A stretch of DNA of 64,000 nucleotides from Streptomyces fungicidicus. Its GTDB lineage: Bacteria; Actinomycetota; Actinomycetes; Streptomycetales; Streptomycetaceae. A program made the position numbers and the translations under genes. The notes below the pieces were generated by a model, which was not told where the DNA came from, searched no databases, and worked only from the letters and a program-made list of their open reading frames with translations. Shown here one piece after another: positions 23,143 through 32,628 of the stretch. The stretch covers positions 2,294,001 through 2,358,000 of the forward strand of contig NZ_CP023407.1 of assembly GCF_003665435.1 (NCBI RefSeq). The letters are read 5' to 3'. Numbering within the stretch: position 1 is the first letter of the stretch; every line of letters starts with the position of its first letter.

Positions 23143-24111
23143 TCAGGGCCCGTTGCGCGCCGCCACCCTTGCCCACTGACGGACGGGACGGGCGTCTGGC
23201 GCCATGGGGTGACGGAAGGGTCGACGCGGGTCGGCCTCGGCCCACGGCACCAGGGCACCCTCCGGTGCACCCGGCGCGGGCAAGTGCACGGCCAATCGCC
23301 GGTAGACATCACCCGCGTGCACGGGCCGGTCGGCCGGCTTCTTGGCGAGTAGTTCCAGGATGAGAGCCTCGACGTCCTCAGGCACGTCCGGACGCCTCAC
23401 GCGCAGCGGTTCGGGATCCGCCTCCGTATGCAAACTCGGCACCATCAACGGGGACTCATGCTCGAACACCGGTCCACCGGTGAGCATTTCGTAAAGGAGG
23501 CAGCCTAGTGCGTACAGGTCGGTGCGCGGATCGACGGACCCGCCCATGACCTGTTCCGGGGCCATGTACTGGACGGTACCGAGCCGTTCACCAGTCATGG
23601 TGAGCTTTGCCGCGTCGCTGTCGAGGATGGCGGCTACACCGAAGTCGAGAACCTTGACGATGCCATCGGTCCGGATGCGCACATTGCCCGGCTTGAGGTC
23701 TCGGTGGACGACCTGGCGGGTATGCGCCGCGGCCAGCACCGAACAGATCTGCACGCCGACGGAGGCGGCCTCCTCCAGGGTGAGCTGCTCACGCTCGGCA
23801 ATGTAGTCGCCCAGGTCGAGACCCTGAACGTACTGCATGACGAGGTAGTGAGTACCGGTCTCGGCCCCTAGGTCGTATACGGCGGCGAGCCCGGTGTGGT
23901 CGAGTCTGGCGACCGCCTTGGCCTCGCGTTCGAACCGCGCGGCATCATGCGCCAGTTGCGTCGGCGTCAGGCTGTTCGCCGGAGTCATGGTCTTCACGGC
24001 GACACCCCGGCCCAGGTGTTCGTCGTCCGCCATCCACACCTGGCCCATACCTCCGTGACCGATGGGGCCCTTGATGCGGTACCGCTTGGCGATGAGCGTT
24101 CCGATGTCCAT
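23143..24111 (-). CDS. Soluble Ser/Thr protein kinase (PknB-like catalytic domain)
   Basis: 322 residues with a full Hanks kinase domain: glycine loop GHGGMGQVW near 18-26, catalytic Lys in VAVKTM, HRDLKPGN near 135, DFG in VLDFGVA, activation segment ending MAPEQV, and the DLYALGC helix. The C-terminal 60 residues are Pro/Arg-rich and have no transmembrane helix or PASTA repeat, unlike most streptomycete Pkn proteins. It is divergent from the DISARM-like operon, with a 199-bp shared control region, so it may belong to the island. Kinases do occur in some defence loci, but no specific system was recognised. Confidence 0.92.
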   Translation of the reverse strand: MDIGTLIAKRYRIKGPIGHGGMGQVWMADDEHLGRGVAVKTMTPANSLTPTQLAHDAARFEREAKAVARLDHTGLAAVYDLGAETGTHYLVMQYVQGLDLGDYIAEREQLTLEEAASVGVQICSVLAAAHTRQVVHRDLKPGNVRIRTDGIVKVLDFGVAAILDSDAAKLTMTGERLGTVQYMAPEQVMGGSVDPRTDLYALGCLLYEMLTGGPVFEHESPLMVPSLHTEADPEPLRVRRPDVPEDVEALILELLAKKPADRPVHAGDVYRRLAVHLPAPGAPEGALVPWAEADPRRPFRHPMAPDARPVRQWARVAARNGP

Positions 24112-24195
24112 AGGTCACTGAGTGTGCCACTGTTGTGTACGGCGTGATGCCTCACCCTCCGCAATCAGTTCACAAGATAAACCTCAATTCGAACG

Positions 24196-24241
24196 TTGAC
24201 ACTGTTCACGCATTGATGATGTCATAGGAACTCATGACATC
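24196..24241 (+). promoter_or_regulatory. Putative promoter/operator of the DISARM-like operon
   Basis: TTGACA at 24196-24201 is a consensus -35 box. Downstream lies an inverted repeat GATGTCA-N10-TGACATC (24218-24224 and 24235-24241) that would cover the -10/+1 region. A looser dyad GAAC-N9-GTTC spans 24191-24207. Together they suggest a repressed promoter in the gap between the divergent kinase and helicase. No -10 hexamer stands out. Confidence 0.45.
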
Positions 24242-24310
24242 GTGGCCCGCTGCCCGGCCTCACCCGGTACGGTGAACGCGCAGGTCGGCGCGGGATTGAG
24301 TGAGGGTTTT

Positions 24311-27300
24311 GTGGACGTCTTCAAGGTGCACGAGCAGCTGATCGCCGACTACCGGTCCTTCACCACCAGTTCCGTCCTCGTGAGAGACGACCGCATCCAG
24401 AACACCGTCGACGAGGCGCTCGTCCAGGGCGACCAGTGGCCCGACCCGTGGCTGTCGCTCAACCCGAGTTTCGCTCCCGGAGGCACGGTGACCCAGCTCG
24501 TGCGGGAGGGACTGCTGCACCCGGAGTGCGAGCGGATCTTCCGCGTGGGCAAGGAGAAGAACGGCTCCCTCCAGCAGGGCCGGCCCATCGCCTTCCACCG
24601 GCACCAGCGGGACGCCATCGAGGCCGCCCGCGCCGGCGGCAGCTACGTACTGACCACGGGCACGGGCTCCGGCAAGAGCCTCGGCTACATCGTGCCGATC
24701 GTGAACCAGGTGCTGCGGGCCAAGCAGGAGGGCACCGCCTCCGGCATCCAGGCGATCATCGTGTACCCGATGAACGCGCTGGCCAACAGCCAGAGGTTCG
24801 AGCTGGAGAAGTTCCTGCGCCACGGCTACGGGGAGGGCAGGGAGCCGGTCACGTTCGAGCGCTACACCGGGCAGGAGAAGGAGGACGAGCGCGAGCGGAT
24901 CCTCAAGGAGCTGCCGGACATCCTGCTCACCAACTACGTGATGCTGGAACTCATGCTCACCCGGCCCCGCGAGCGCAAGGCCCTGATGCGGGCCGCCCAG
25001 GGCCTGAAGTTCCTGGTCCTGGACGAACTGCACACCTACCGCGGCCGGCAGGGCGCGGACGTCGCGCTGCTGGTACGCCGGGTCCGTGACGCCTGCGCCG
25101 CACCGGACCTCCAGGTCGTCGGCACGTCCGCGACGATGTCCAGCAAGGGCACCCTCCAGGAGCGACGCCAGGACGTGGCCGACGTCGCGACCACCCTCTT
25201 CGCCGCCGAGGTCACGCCGGACCGCGTGGTGGGCGAGACCCTGGTGCGGGCCACCCGCGACCACGAGCCGTCCGACGCCGAGCTGACGGAGCGAATCAAG
25301 GCGAACGCGCCCTCGACGGAGTACGACGTCCTCAAGGACGACCCACTCGCCTGCTGGATCGAGACCGAGTTCGGCCTGCACACGCTCACCGAGGGGCCGG
25401 ACGCGGGGACCCTCGTCCGGGCCGAGCCCACCACGGTGGAGAAGGCGGCCCGCAAGCTCGCCGAGCGCACCGGTGAGTCGTACGAGGCGTGCGTCGCGGC
25501 CATCCGCGACACGCTGCACGCCGGTTCGCAGGCCAAGAACGACGAGACCGGCCGACCGCTGTTCGCCTTCCGGCTGCACCAGTTCCTGTCCAAGGGCAGC
25601 TCGGTGTACGTGTCGCTGGAGGACGAGGAGACCCGGCACATCAGCCGCACCTACCAGCTGCGGGTGCCCGGCGCCAAAGGCAAGATCCTGCTCCCGCTGT
25701 CCTTCTGCCGGGAGTGCGGCCAGGAGTACCTGACCGTCGCCCGCGAGGAGCGCAAGGACGGCTCCCTCGCCTTCCGGCCGCGCACCGAGGAGGACGAGGA
25801 CAACGGTTACCTGTACGTGAGCGCCGAGCACCCGTGGCCCGACGACACCGGCGAGGCCACCGACGCCCAGCGCTTCCCGGACAGCTGGATCGTGACGGAT
25901 GACAGGAAGGGCGGCGCCCAGGTGCTGGCCGACAGCCGGCGCAAGCGGGTGCCGCAGCCGGTGTGGGTCAAGCCCGACGGCTCGGTCGTCGACCGCGGGC
26001 AGGGCCTGTACGCGGCCTACATCCCCATGCCGTTCATGTTCTGCCTCAACTGCGGGGTGAGCTACGAGTCCCCGCGCGGCAACGACTTCGGCAAGCTGAT
26101 GACGATGGACCGCGAGGGCCGTTCCACGGCGACCTCCCTCATCAGCTCCAGCATCGTGCGCCACCTGAAGGAGCTGCCGAAGGACGACCTCGACGAGGAC
26201 GCCCGCAAGCTGCTCACCTTCGTCGACAACCGGCAGGACGCCAGTCTCCAGGCCGGTCACTTCAACGACTTCGTACTGGTCACCCAGTTGCGGGGCGCCC
26301 TCTACCAGGCCATGGTCGAGGCCGGTGAGGACGGGCTGCTGCACGAGGAACTCGCGCCCGCCGTGGTGGCCAAGCTGGGCCTGTTGCCGCAGAACTACTC
26401 CAAGAACCCCAAGGAGGCGTCCCACCAGGCGCGACGCACCCTGCGGGCCCTGACCAAGGTGGTCGAGTACCGGCTGTACCTGGACCTGGAGCGCGGCTGG
26501 CGGGTCACCATGCCCAACCTGGAACAGACCGGTCTGCTCCGGCTGGAGTACGCCGACCTTCAGGAGATCGCCGAGGACGAGGAGCGGTGGGCGGGCGCCT
26601 GCGGGCCGCTGCGCACCGTCGACCCCGGCAAGCGCGCGGAGCTCGCCCGGATCCTCTTCGACGAGCTGCGGCGGGTGCGCGCGGTGGACTTCCCCACCTT
26701 CGAGCAGGCTGACTTCGACGAGCTGCGCAAGGTGTCGTACATGCTGAACGACGCCTGGGGGCTGGCCGAGACGGAGCGCACTCCGCCGCCGCCCGGTACC
26801 GCGTACGTCCGTCCCGGGCGCCCGAACCGCTCGCGCAGCGAGCTGAACGTCACCGCCCGGGCCGGCTTCGGCCGGTTCCTGCGCAGGCCGGGCCAGTTCC
26901 CGGCGCTGGGGCGTGCGCTGGCCATGGACGAGACGCAGCAGGTGATCGTCGACCTCGCGCACGTGCTGGCGGAGGCCGGCCTGCTCACCGAGGTGCCCAC
27001 CGGGCGCGGTGAGGAGCCCGGCTACCGCATCAACCACACGGCGGTGGTGTGGACGGCCCGCGACGACGAGTTCGGTGCGGTCGACCGGGTGCGCCGGACC
27101 TACGGCAAGGACCGCGGCCCGCGTGTGAACCCGTTCTTCAAGAACCTCTACAAGGAGGTCGCCTCGACGCTCGCCGGCCTGGTCGCCCGGGAGCACACCG
27201 CGCAGGTGCCCACGGAGGTCCGCGAGGAGCGCGAGGAGGACTTCCGTGAGGGCACGAAGCTGCCCCTGCTGTACTGCTCCCCCACCATGGAGCTGGGCGT

Positions 27301-29542
27301 CGACATCGCCAGCCTGAACGCGGTCGCGATGCGCAACGTTCCGCCGACCCCCGCGAACTACGCGCAGCGCAGCGGTCGCGCCGGCCGGTCCGGCCAGCCC
27401 GCGCTGGTCACCACGTACTGCGCCACGGGCAACAGCCACGACCAGTACTACTTCCGCCGGTCGGACCAGATGGTCGCGGGCGTCGTCGCCCCGCCCCGGC
27501 TGGACCTCGCCAACGAGGACCTGGTCCGCTCGCACGTCCACGCCATCTGGCTCGCCGAAACAGGCCTGGAGCTGGGCAAGCGCATCCCGCACATCCTGGA
27601 CGCGGCCGGTGAGGCGCCCTCGCTGCGGTTGTTCCCGCATGTGCTCGAGCAGATCCAGGATCCCGCCGCCCAGCGGCGTGCGCTGCGCCGGGCCACCGCG
27701 GTCCTCAAGGAGTCGGCGGACCGCCTCGCCGACACCTCGTGGTGGGACGAGCGGTGGCTGGAGCGGACCGTCGACAAGGCGCCGGGGAGGTTCAGGAAGG
27801 CGCTGGGCCGCTGGGAGGAGCTGTTCCGCAAGGCGCTGAAGGAGCGGGAGGTCCAGCACCGGCGGATCCTCGACAACACCCTGAACAAGGACGCCTCCGC
27901 CCAGGCCGAGCGCCGCCGGCACCAGGCGGAGACCCAGCTCAAGCTGCTGAAGAACGAGGACACCGGCGGCAACAGCCCGCTGTCGGACTTCACGCCGTAC
28001 CGCTACCTGGCCTCCGAGGGGTTCCTGCCGGGTTACTCCTTCCCCCGGCTGCCGCTGGCCGCGTTCATCCCCGGCACGGGCCGCGCCGCACGCGGCGGGC
28101 GGGACGGCGACTACCTCCAGCGTTCCCGCTTCATCGCGATCCGCGAGTTCGGTCCGGGCGCCTTCATCTACCACGAGGGCAGCCGGTTCCAGGTGGACCG
28201 CGTTCAGCTTCCGACCAGCGCCGCGGGGGACCTGCAGACCGAGGAGGCCAAGGTGTGCGAGCGCTGCGGCTACCTGCACGTCGGCGAACAGCTCGAGAAC
28301 ACCTGCGACTCCTGCGGCTCTGAGCTGACGGAGTCCCGGTACAACCTGCTCCAGCTGCGCACGGTCTTCACCAGGCGCCGGGACCGGATCTCCTCCGACG
28401 AGGAGGAGCGGCAGCGCACCGGCTACGTGGTCGAGGTGTCGTACAAGTTCAACAAGCACGGCGAGCGCGACGGTTCCCTGAACGCCGCCGCCCGCGACAC
28501 CGACGGCGTCTCGCTCGCCGCGCTGACCTACGGCGACAGCGCGACGGTCCGCCTCACCAACCTGGGCTACCGCCGCAGCAGGCAGCGTTCCGGTTTCTGG
28601 CTGGACCCGGTCGAGGGCAAGTGGCTGGACGCCAAAAAGGACCAGGACAAGCCGGGCAAGCAGACCTCCGAGGAGCAGGACGGCCTGGAGAGCGCGGAGA
28701 AGGCCGAGCGCAAGGTCCCGGTGATCCCGTACGTCCAGGACACCCGCAACATCCTGGTGCTCCAGCTCGCCGAGAAGGTCGCCCCGGACGTGGCGGTGAC
28801 CCTTCAGTACGCGCTGGAGCGGGGCATCGAGGCCGAGTTCCAGCTCGAGGACGGCGAGTTGGACACCGAGCAGTTGCCGCCCTACGACGGCCCGCGCGAC
28901 CGCATCCTGTTCATCGAGAGCGCCGAGGGCGGCGCCGGTGTGCTGCGCCGCCTCCAGGCCGAGCCGGACGCCCTGCGCCGTGCCGCCGCCCGCGCCCTGG
29001 AGATCGCACACTTCCGCGCGGACGGCACCAACAAGGGCGGTCCGGAGGGCGGCACCGCCTGCGAGATGGGCTGCTACGACTGCCTGCTGTCGTTCGGCAA
29101 CCAGCGCGACCACCAGGTCATCGACCGCAAGCTGGTGCGGGACCTGCTGCTGCGCTTCGCCGGCGCCCGGGTCGCCGGGACCGTCCCCGGAGTCTCCCGC
29201 GACGAGCATGCACAGGCGCTGCTGGACGGTGCCGACAGCACGCTGGAGCAGAGGTTCGTGGCGTTCCTGACCCGCAACGGACTGCGGCTGCCCGACAAGC
29301 AGCAGTACTTCGTCTCCAGCGCCCTGTCCCGCCCGGACTTCGTGTACCAGACGAAGGTGGGCCCGGTCGCGGTCTTCATCGACGGCCCGCACCACGACTC
29401 GGAGGTGCAGGCGCAGCGCGACGAGGACGCGCAGGAGCGGCTGTACGACGACGGGTGGGAGGTCATCCGTTTCCGCCACGACGACGACTGGTCCGAGATC
29501 GCCCGCAGGTACGGCTCGGTGTTCGGCGTCGGCGACGACTGA
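24311..29542 (+). CDS. DISARM-like DEAD/DEAH helicase with DUF1998 and a C-terminal nuclease domain
   Basis: 1743 residues. RecA1 has Walker A TGTGSGKS near 117, YPMNALANSQ and Walker B DELHTYRG near 236. RecA2 has TMELGVDIAS and YAQRSGRAGRSGQ near 1000-1025, after a very long insertion with zinc-binding pairs (CRECG near 466, CLNCG near 578, and CERCG...CDSCG near 1316-1335). A DUF1998/MZB region follows with ESAEGGAGVLRR and GCYDCLLSF near 1587. The last 100 residues (EQRFVAFL..., RPDFVYQ, FIDGPHHD) resemble a Vsr/DUF559-type nuclease. DISARM encodes the helicase (DrmA) and DUF1998 (DrmB) separately; here both are in one chain. GTG 24311 is chosen for GAGTGAGGG upstream. It is followed by SNF2 and methyltransferase genes. 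Confidence 0.88.
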   Translation: MDVFKVHEQLIADYRSFTTSSVLVRDDRIQNTVDEALVQGDQWPDPWLSLNPSFAPGGTVTQLVREGLLHPECERIFRVGKEKNGSLQQGRPIAFHRHQRDAIEAARAGGSYVLTTGTGSGKSLGYIVPIVNQVLRAKQEGTASGIQAIIVYPMNALANSQRFELEKFLRHGYGEGREPVTFERYTGQEKEDERERILKELPDILLTNYVMLELMLTRPRERKALMRAAQGLKFLVLDELHTYRGRQGADVALLVRRVRDACAAPDLQVVGTSATMSSKGTLQERRQDVADVATTLFAAEVTPDRVVGETLVRATRDHEPSDAELTERIKANAPSTEYDVLKDDPLACWIETEFGLHTLTEGPDAGTLVRAEPTTVEKAARKLAERTGESYEACVAAIRDTLHAGSQAKNDETGRPLFAFRLHQFLSKGSSVYVSLEDEETRHISRTYQLRVPGAKGKILLPLSFCRECGQEYLTVAREERKDGSLAFRPRTEEDEDNGYLYVSAEHPWPDDTGEATDAQRFPDSWIVTDDRKGGAQVLADSRRKRVPQPVWVKPDGSVVDRGQGLYAAYIPMPFMFCLNCGVSYESPRGNDFGKLMTMDREGRSTATSLISSSIVRHLKELPKDDLDEDARKLLTFVDNRQDASLQAGHFNDFVLVTQLRGALYQAMVEAGEDGLLHEELAPAVVAKLGLLPQNYSKNPKEASHQARRTLRALTKVVEYRLYLDLERGWRVTMPNLEQTGLLRLEYADLQEIAEDEERWAGACGPLRTVDPGKRAELARILFDELRRVRAVDFPTFEQADFDELRKVSYMLNDAWGLAETERTPPPPGTAYVRPGRPNRSRSELNVTARAGFGRFLRRPGQFPALGRALAMDETQQVIVDLAHVLAEAGLLTEVPTGRGEEPGYRINHTAVVWTARDDEFGAVDRVRRTYGKDRGPRVNPFFKNLYKEVASTLAGLVAREHTAQVPTEVREEREEDFREGTKLPLLYCSPTMELGVDIASLNAVAMRNVPPTPANYAQRSGRAGRSGQPALVTTYCATGNSHDQYYFRRSDQMVAGVVAPPRLDLANEDLVRSHVHAIWLAETGLELGKRIPHILDAAGEAPSLRLFPHVLEQIQDPAAQRRALRRATAVLKESADRLADTSWWDERWLERTVDKAPGRFRKALGRWEELFRKALKEREVQHRRILDNTLNKDASAQAERRRHQAETQLKLLKNEDTGGNSPLSDFTPYRYLASEGFLPGYSFPRLPLAAFIPGTGRAARGGRDGDYLQRSRFIAIREFGPGAFIYHEGSRFQVDRVQLPTSAAGDLQTEEAKVCERCGYLHVGEQLENTCDSCGSELTESRYNLLQLRTVFTRRRDRISSDEEERQRTGYVVEVSYKFNKHGERDGSLNAAARDTDGVSLAALTYGDSATVRLTNLGYRRSRQRSGFWLDPVEGKWLDAKKDQDKPGKQTSEEQDGLESAEKAERKVPVIPYVQDTRNILVLQLAEKVAPDVAVTLQYALERGIEAEFQLEDGELDTEQLPPYDGPRDRILFIESAEGGAGVLRRLQAEPDALRRAAARALEIAHFRADGTNKGGPEGGTACEMGCYDCLLSFGNQRDHQVIDRKLVRDLLLRFAGARVAGTVPGVSRDEHAQALLDGADSTLEQRFVAFLTRNGLRLPDKQQYFVSSALSRPDFVYQTKVGPVAVFIDGPHHDSEVQAQRDEDAQERLYDDGWEVIRFRHDDDWSEIARRYGSVFGVGDD

Positions 29543-29592
29543 CCGCGCCCCTCACTCCTCTTCTTCGTACGTCTCTTTCGAAAGGTCCGCCG

Positions 29593-32500
29593 ATGACGCC
29601 GCCCACCACCGCCGCTCCCGCCCGGGACGGCAGCCGGGAGTTCGCGGTCGGTTCGCTCGTGCACGCGCGCGGCCGCGAGTGGGTCGTCCTGCCCGACTCC
29701 ACCCCCGAGCTGCTCGTCCTGCGCCCGCTGGGCGGCACGGACGACGACATCGCCGGGGTGCTGCCCGCACTGGAGACGGTCGAGCACGCCCGCTTCGCCC
29801 CGCCGAGCCCGTCCGACCTGGGCGACCAGGCGGCGGCCGGACTGCTGCGCAGCGCGCTGCGCATCGGGTTCCGCTCCAGCGCCGGCCCCTTCCGCTCGTT
29901 GGCCGGCATTTCCGTGGAACCGCGCCCGTACCAGTTGGTGCCGCTGCTGATGGCGCTGCGCCAGGAGACCGTGCGGCTGCTGATCGCCGACGACGTCGGC
30001 ATCGGCAAGACGGTCGAGTCCGGCCTGATCGCGGCCGAGCTGCTGGCCCAGGGCGACGCCCGGGGCCTGGTGGTGCTGTGCAGTCCGGCGCTGGCCGAAC
30101 AATGGCGGGCGGAGCTGCGCGGAAAGTTCGGCATCGACGCCGAGCTGGTCCTGGCGTCGACGATCGGGCGGCTGGAGCGCGGCCGCCTGTACGGCCAGTC
30201 AGTGTTCCGCCCCGACCGCAACTACGTCGTGTCGACCGATTTCATCAAGTCCCCCCGTCACCGGGACGACTTCATCAAGAACTGTCCCGACCTGGTCATC
30301 GTCGACGAGGCGCACACGTGCGTCGCGGACACCGGCCAGGGCGGCGCCCGTCAGCAGCGCCAGCAGCGGTACACCCTGCTGCGCGCGCTCGCCGACGACC
30401 CGAACCGCCACCTGCTGCTGGTGACGGCGACCCCGCACAGTGGCAAGGAGGAGCCCTTCCGCAATTTGCTGGGGCTGCTTGACGAGCGGCTGGAGACGGT
30501 CAGCCTGGACCGGCAGGCGGGCCGCGACCTGCTCGCCCAGCACTTCGTGCAGCGCCGCCGCGCCGACATCCGGGACGACTTCCGCGAGGACGCCAACTTC
30601 CCCAGCGACCGCAAGTCCCGGGAGGACGACTACACCCTGCACCCCGACTACCGCCGTCTGCTGGAGGAGGTGCTCTCCTACGCCCGGGAGACCGTCCGCA
30701 GCGCGGACGGCGCGCTCCAGCAGCGCATCCGCTGGTGGTCGGCGCTCGCCCTGCTGCGCGCCCTGGGTTCCTCCCCGGCGGCCGTACGCAAGACCCTCCA
30801 CACGCGGGCCGGCGTACAGGACGCCGACTCGGTGACCGAGGCCGACGCCATCGGCAGCCGGACGGTCACCGACCCGGCCGACGACGAGGCGGCGGAGTCC
30901 GCGGACGCCGTCCCCGGCGCGCTGCTCGCCCCCGGCGCGGCCGTCCCGGACGCGGCGGCCCTCGACGAGGAGGACAGGGCCCGGCTGCTGGCCATGGCGG
31001 ACGCGGCCGAGGCGCTCAAGGGTCCTGCGAAGGACCGCAAGCTGAAGCAGCTCATCGACACGGTGAGGGAGCTGCTGGACGAGGGCTACAACCCGATCGT
31101 CTTCTGCCGCTTCATCTCCACCGCCGAGTACGTCAAGGAGCATCTCGACGCGGCCCTCAACAAGGGCGGGAAGGGCAAGAAGGGCACGCCCGGGAAGAAG
31201 ACGTACGCCGTCGAGGCGGTCACCGGCGAACTCTCCCCCGACCAGCGCGTCGCCCGCATCGCCGCGCTGACGGAGGAGGACGAGGACGGCGAGGCGCCCC
31301 CGGAGCGCCGCGTCCTGGTCGCCACCGACTGCCTCTCCGAGGGCGTGAACCTCCAGGAGAGCTTCGACGCGGTCGTCCACTACGACCTCGCCTGGAACCC
31401 GACCCGGCACGAGCAGCGCGAGGGCCGCGTCGACCGCTTCGGCCAGCGCCGGGACGTCGTCAAGGCGGTCACCCTGTACGGCTCGGACAACGCGATCGAC
31501 GGCATCGTGCTGGACGTCCTGCTGCGCAAGCACGCCCGCATCCGCAAGGCCACCGGCATCTCGGTGCCGGTACCGGACTCCTCCGAGAACGTCATGCAGG
31601 CGGTGCTGGAGGGCCTGATCCTGCGTGGCGAGCGCCCGCAGTACGAGCAGGAGGGCCTGTTCGCGGTGGAGTCGCCGGCCGGCCGGCAGACGGCCGAGCT
31701 GCACCAGGCCTGGCAGAGCGCCGCCGAGCGGGAGAAGGCCTCGCGCTCCCGGTACGCGCAGAACGCGATCAAGCGCGACGAGGTGGCCCAGGAGGTCGCC
31801 GAGGTGCGGGCCTCCCTCGGCACCGGCGAGGAGGTGCGCCGCTTCACCCGCCACGCCCTCACGGCCCTGCGCGGCGTGCCCGGCACCCTGCCCGGCGAGC
31901 CGGACGGCTTCACGATGAACTCCGAGGCGCTCCCGGCCCCCCTGCGGGACGCCTTCGCCACGCTCCTGGGCCCGCGCCACCCCCGCCCGGTGGCCTTCCA
32001 CGACGCCCCGACCGCCCCGCGCGGCGAGGTGGCCCTGACCCGCACCGACCCGGTGGTGGCGTCGGTGGCCCGCTTCGTGCTCGACGCGGCGCTGGACGAC
32101 CAAATGGACCAGTGGCAGCGCCCGGCCCGCCGCTGCGGGGTGGTCCGCACGACGGCCGTGGCCAAGCGCACCACGCTGCTCCTGGTCCGCTACCGCTTCC
32201 AGCTCTCGCTGCCCGGCCGGGACGGCGTGCTCCGGCAGCAACTCGCCGAGGACGCCCGCCTGCTGGCCTTCCGGGGGGCGGCAGCGAACCCCGACTGGCT
32301 GCCGGAGGACGAGGCGGTCGCCCTGCTGGAGGCACGCGCCTCCCAGAACACCGACCGCGCCCTCGCCCAGGAGCGCATCAAGGACATCCTCGGCTCGCTG
32401 GAGTCGCTGATGCCGACGCTGGAGGAGCGCGGCGAGCAGCTCGCGACCCGCCTCCTCGACTCCCACCGCCGGGTGCGCGGCGCCTTCCGCGACGTGCGCG

Positions 32501-32628
32501 GCGCGACCGGCCCGGCCCGCCGGGGCTTGCGCGTGGACGTCCAGGGCCGCCCCGACGTCCTCGGCGTGTACCACTACCTCCCGGTCCCCGTCCTCGACGG
32601 CACGACCACGAACGGGGAAGCCCGCTGA
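29593..32628 (+). CDS. SNF2-family helicase, DISARM DrmD-like
   Basis: 1011 residues. Walker A is ADDVGIGKT near 134, DEAH is in IVDEAHTC near 236, SAT-like TATPHSGK near 280, and RecA2 motifs V and VI are ATDCLSEGVNLQ near 577 and QREGRVDRFGQRR near 608. This is the HepA/RapA-like SNF2 type found as DrmD in class 1 DISARM. A Lys/Gly-rich insertion lies at about 520-540 (GGKGKKG). It begins 50 bp after the DUF1998 helicase and its stop overlaps the methyltransferase start (TGATG), so the operon is tightly coupled. Expected role: ATP-driven translocation on incoming DNA. Confidence 0.92.
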   Translation: MTPPTTAAPARDGSREFAVGSLVHARGREWVVLPDSTPELLVLRPLGGTDDDIAGVLPALETVEHARFAPPSPSDLGDQAAAGLLRSALRIGFRSSAGPFRSLAGISVEPRPYQLVPLLMALRQETVRLLIADDVGIGKTVESGLIAAELLAQGDARGLVVLCSPALAEQWRAELRGKFGIDAELVLASTIGRLERGRLYGQSVFRPDRNYVVSTDFIKSPRHRDDFIKNCPDLVIVDEAHTCVADTGQGGARQQRQQRYTLLRALADDPNRHLLLVTATPHSGKEEPFRNLLGLLDERLETVSLDRQAGRDLLAQHFVQRRRADIRDDFREDANFPSDRKSREDDYTLHPDYRRLLEEVLSYARETVRSADGALQQRIRWWSALALLRALGSSPAAVRKTLHTRAGVQDADSVTEADAIGSRTVTDPADDEAAESADAVPGALLAPGAAVPDAAALDEEDRARLLAMADAAEALKGPAKDRKLKQLIDTVRELLDEGYNPIVFCRFISTAEYVKEHLDAALNKGGKGKKGTPGKKTYAVEAVTGELSPDQRVARIAALTEEDEDGEAPPERRVLVATDCLSEGVNLQESFDAVVHYDLAWNPTRHEQREGRVDRFGQRRDVVKAVTLYGSDNAIDGIVLDVLLRKHARIRKATGISVPVPDSSENVMQAVLEGLILRGERPQYEQEGLFAVESPAGRQTAELHQAWQSAAEREKASRSRYAQNAIKRDEVAQEVAEVRASLGTGEEVRRFTRHALTALRGVPGTLPGEPDGFTMNSEALPAPLRDAFATLLGPRHPRPVAFHDAPTAPRGEVALTRTDPVVASVARFVLDAALDDQMDQWQRPARRCGVVRTTAVAKRTTLLLVRYRFQLSLPGRDGVLRQQLAEDARLLAFRGAAANPDWLPEDEAVALLEARASQNTDRALAQERIKDILGSLESLMPTLEERGEQLATRLLDSHRRVRGAFRDVRGATGPARRGLRVDVQGRPDVLGVYHYLPVPVLDGTTTNGEAR

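Noticed and set aside
24260..29479. 1739-residue minus-strand frame antisense to the DUF1998 helicase
   Set aside because: Composition is Val/Leu/Gly/Arg-biased with no domain; the plus-strand frame has helicase and zinc motifs.
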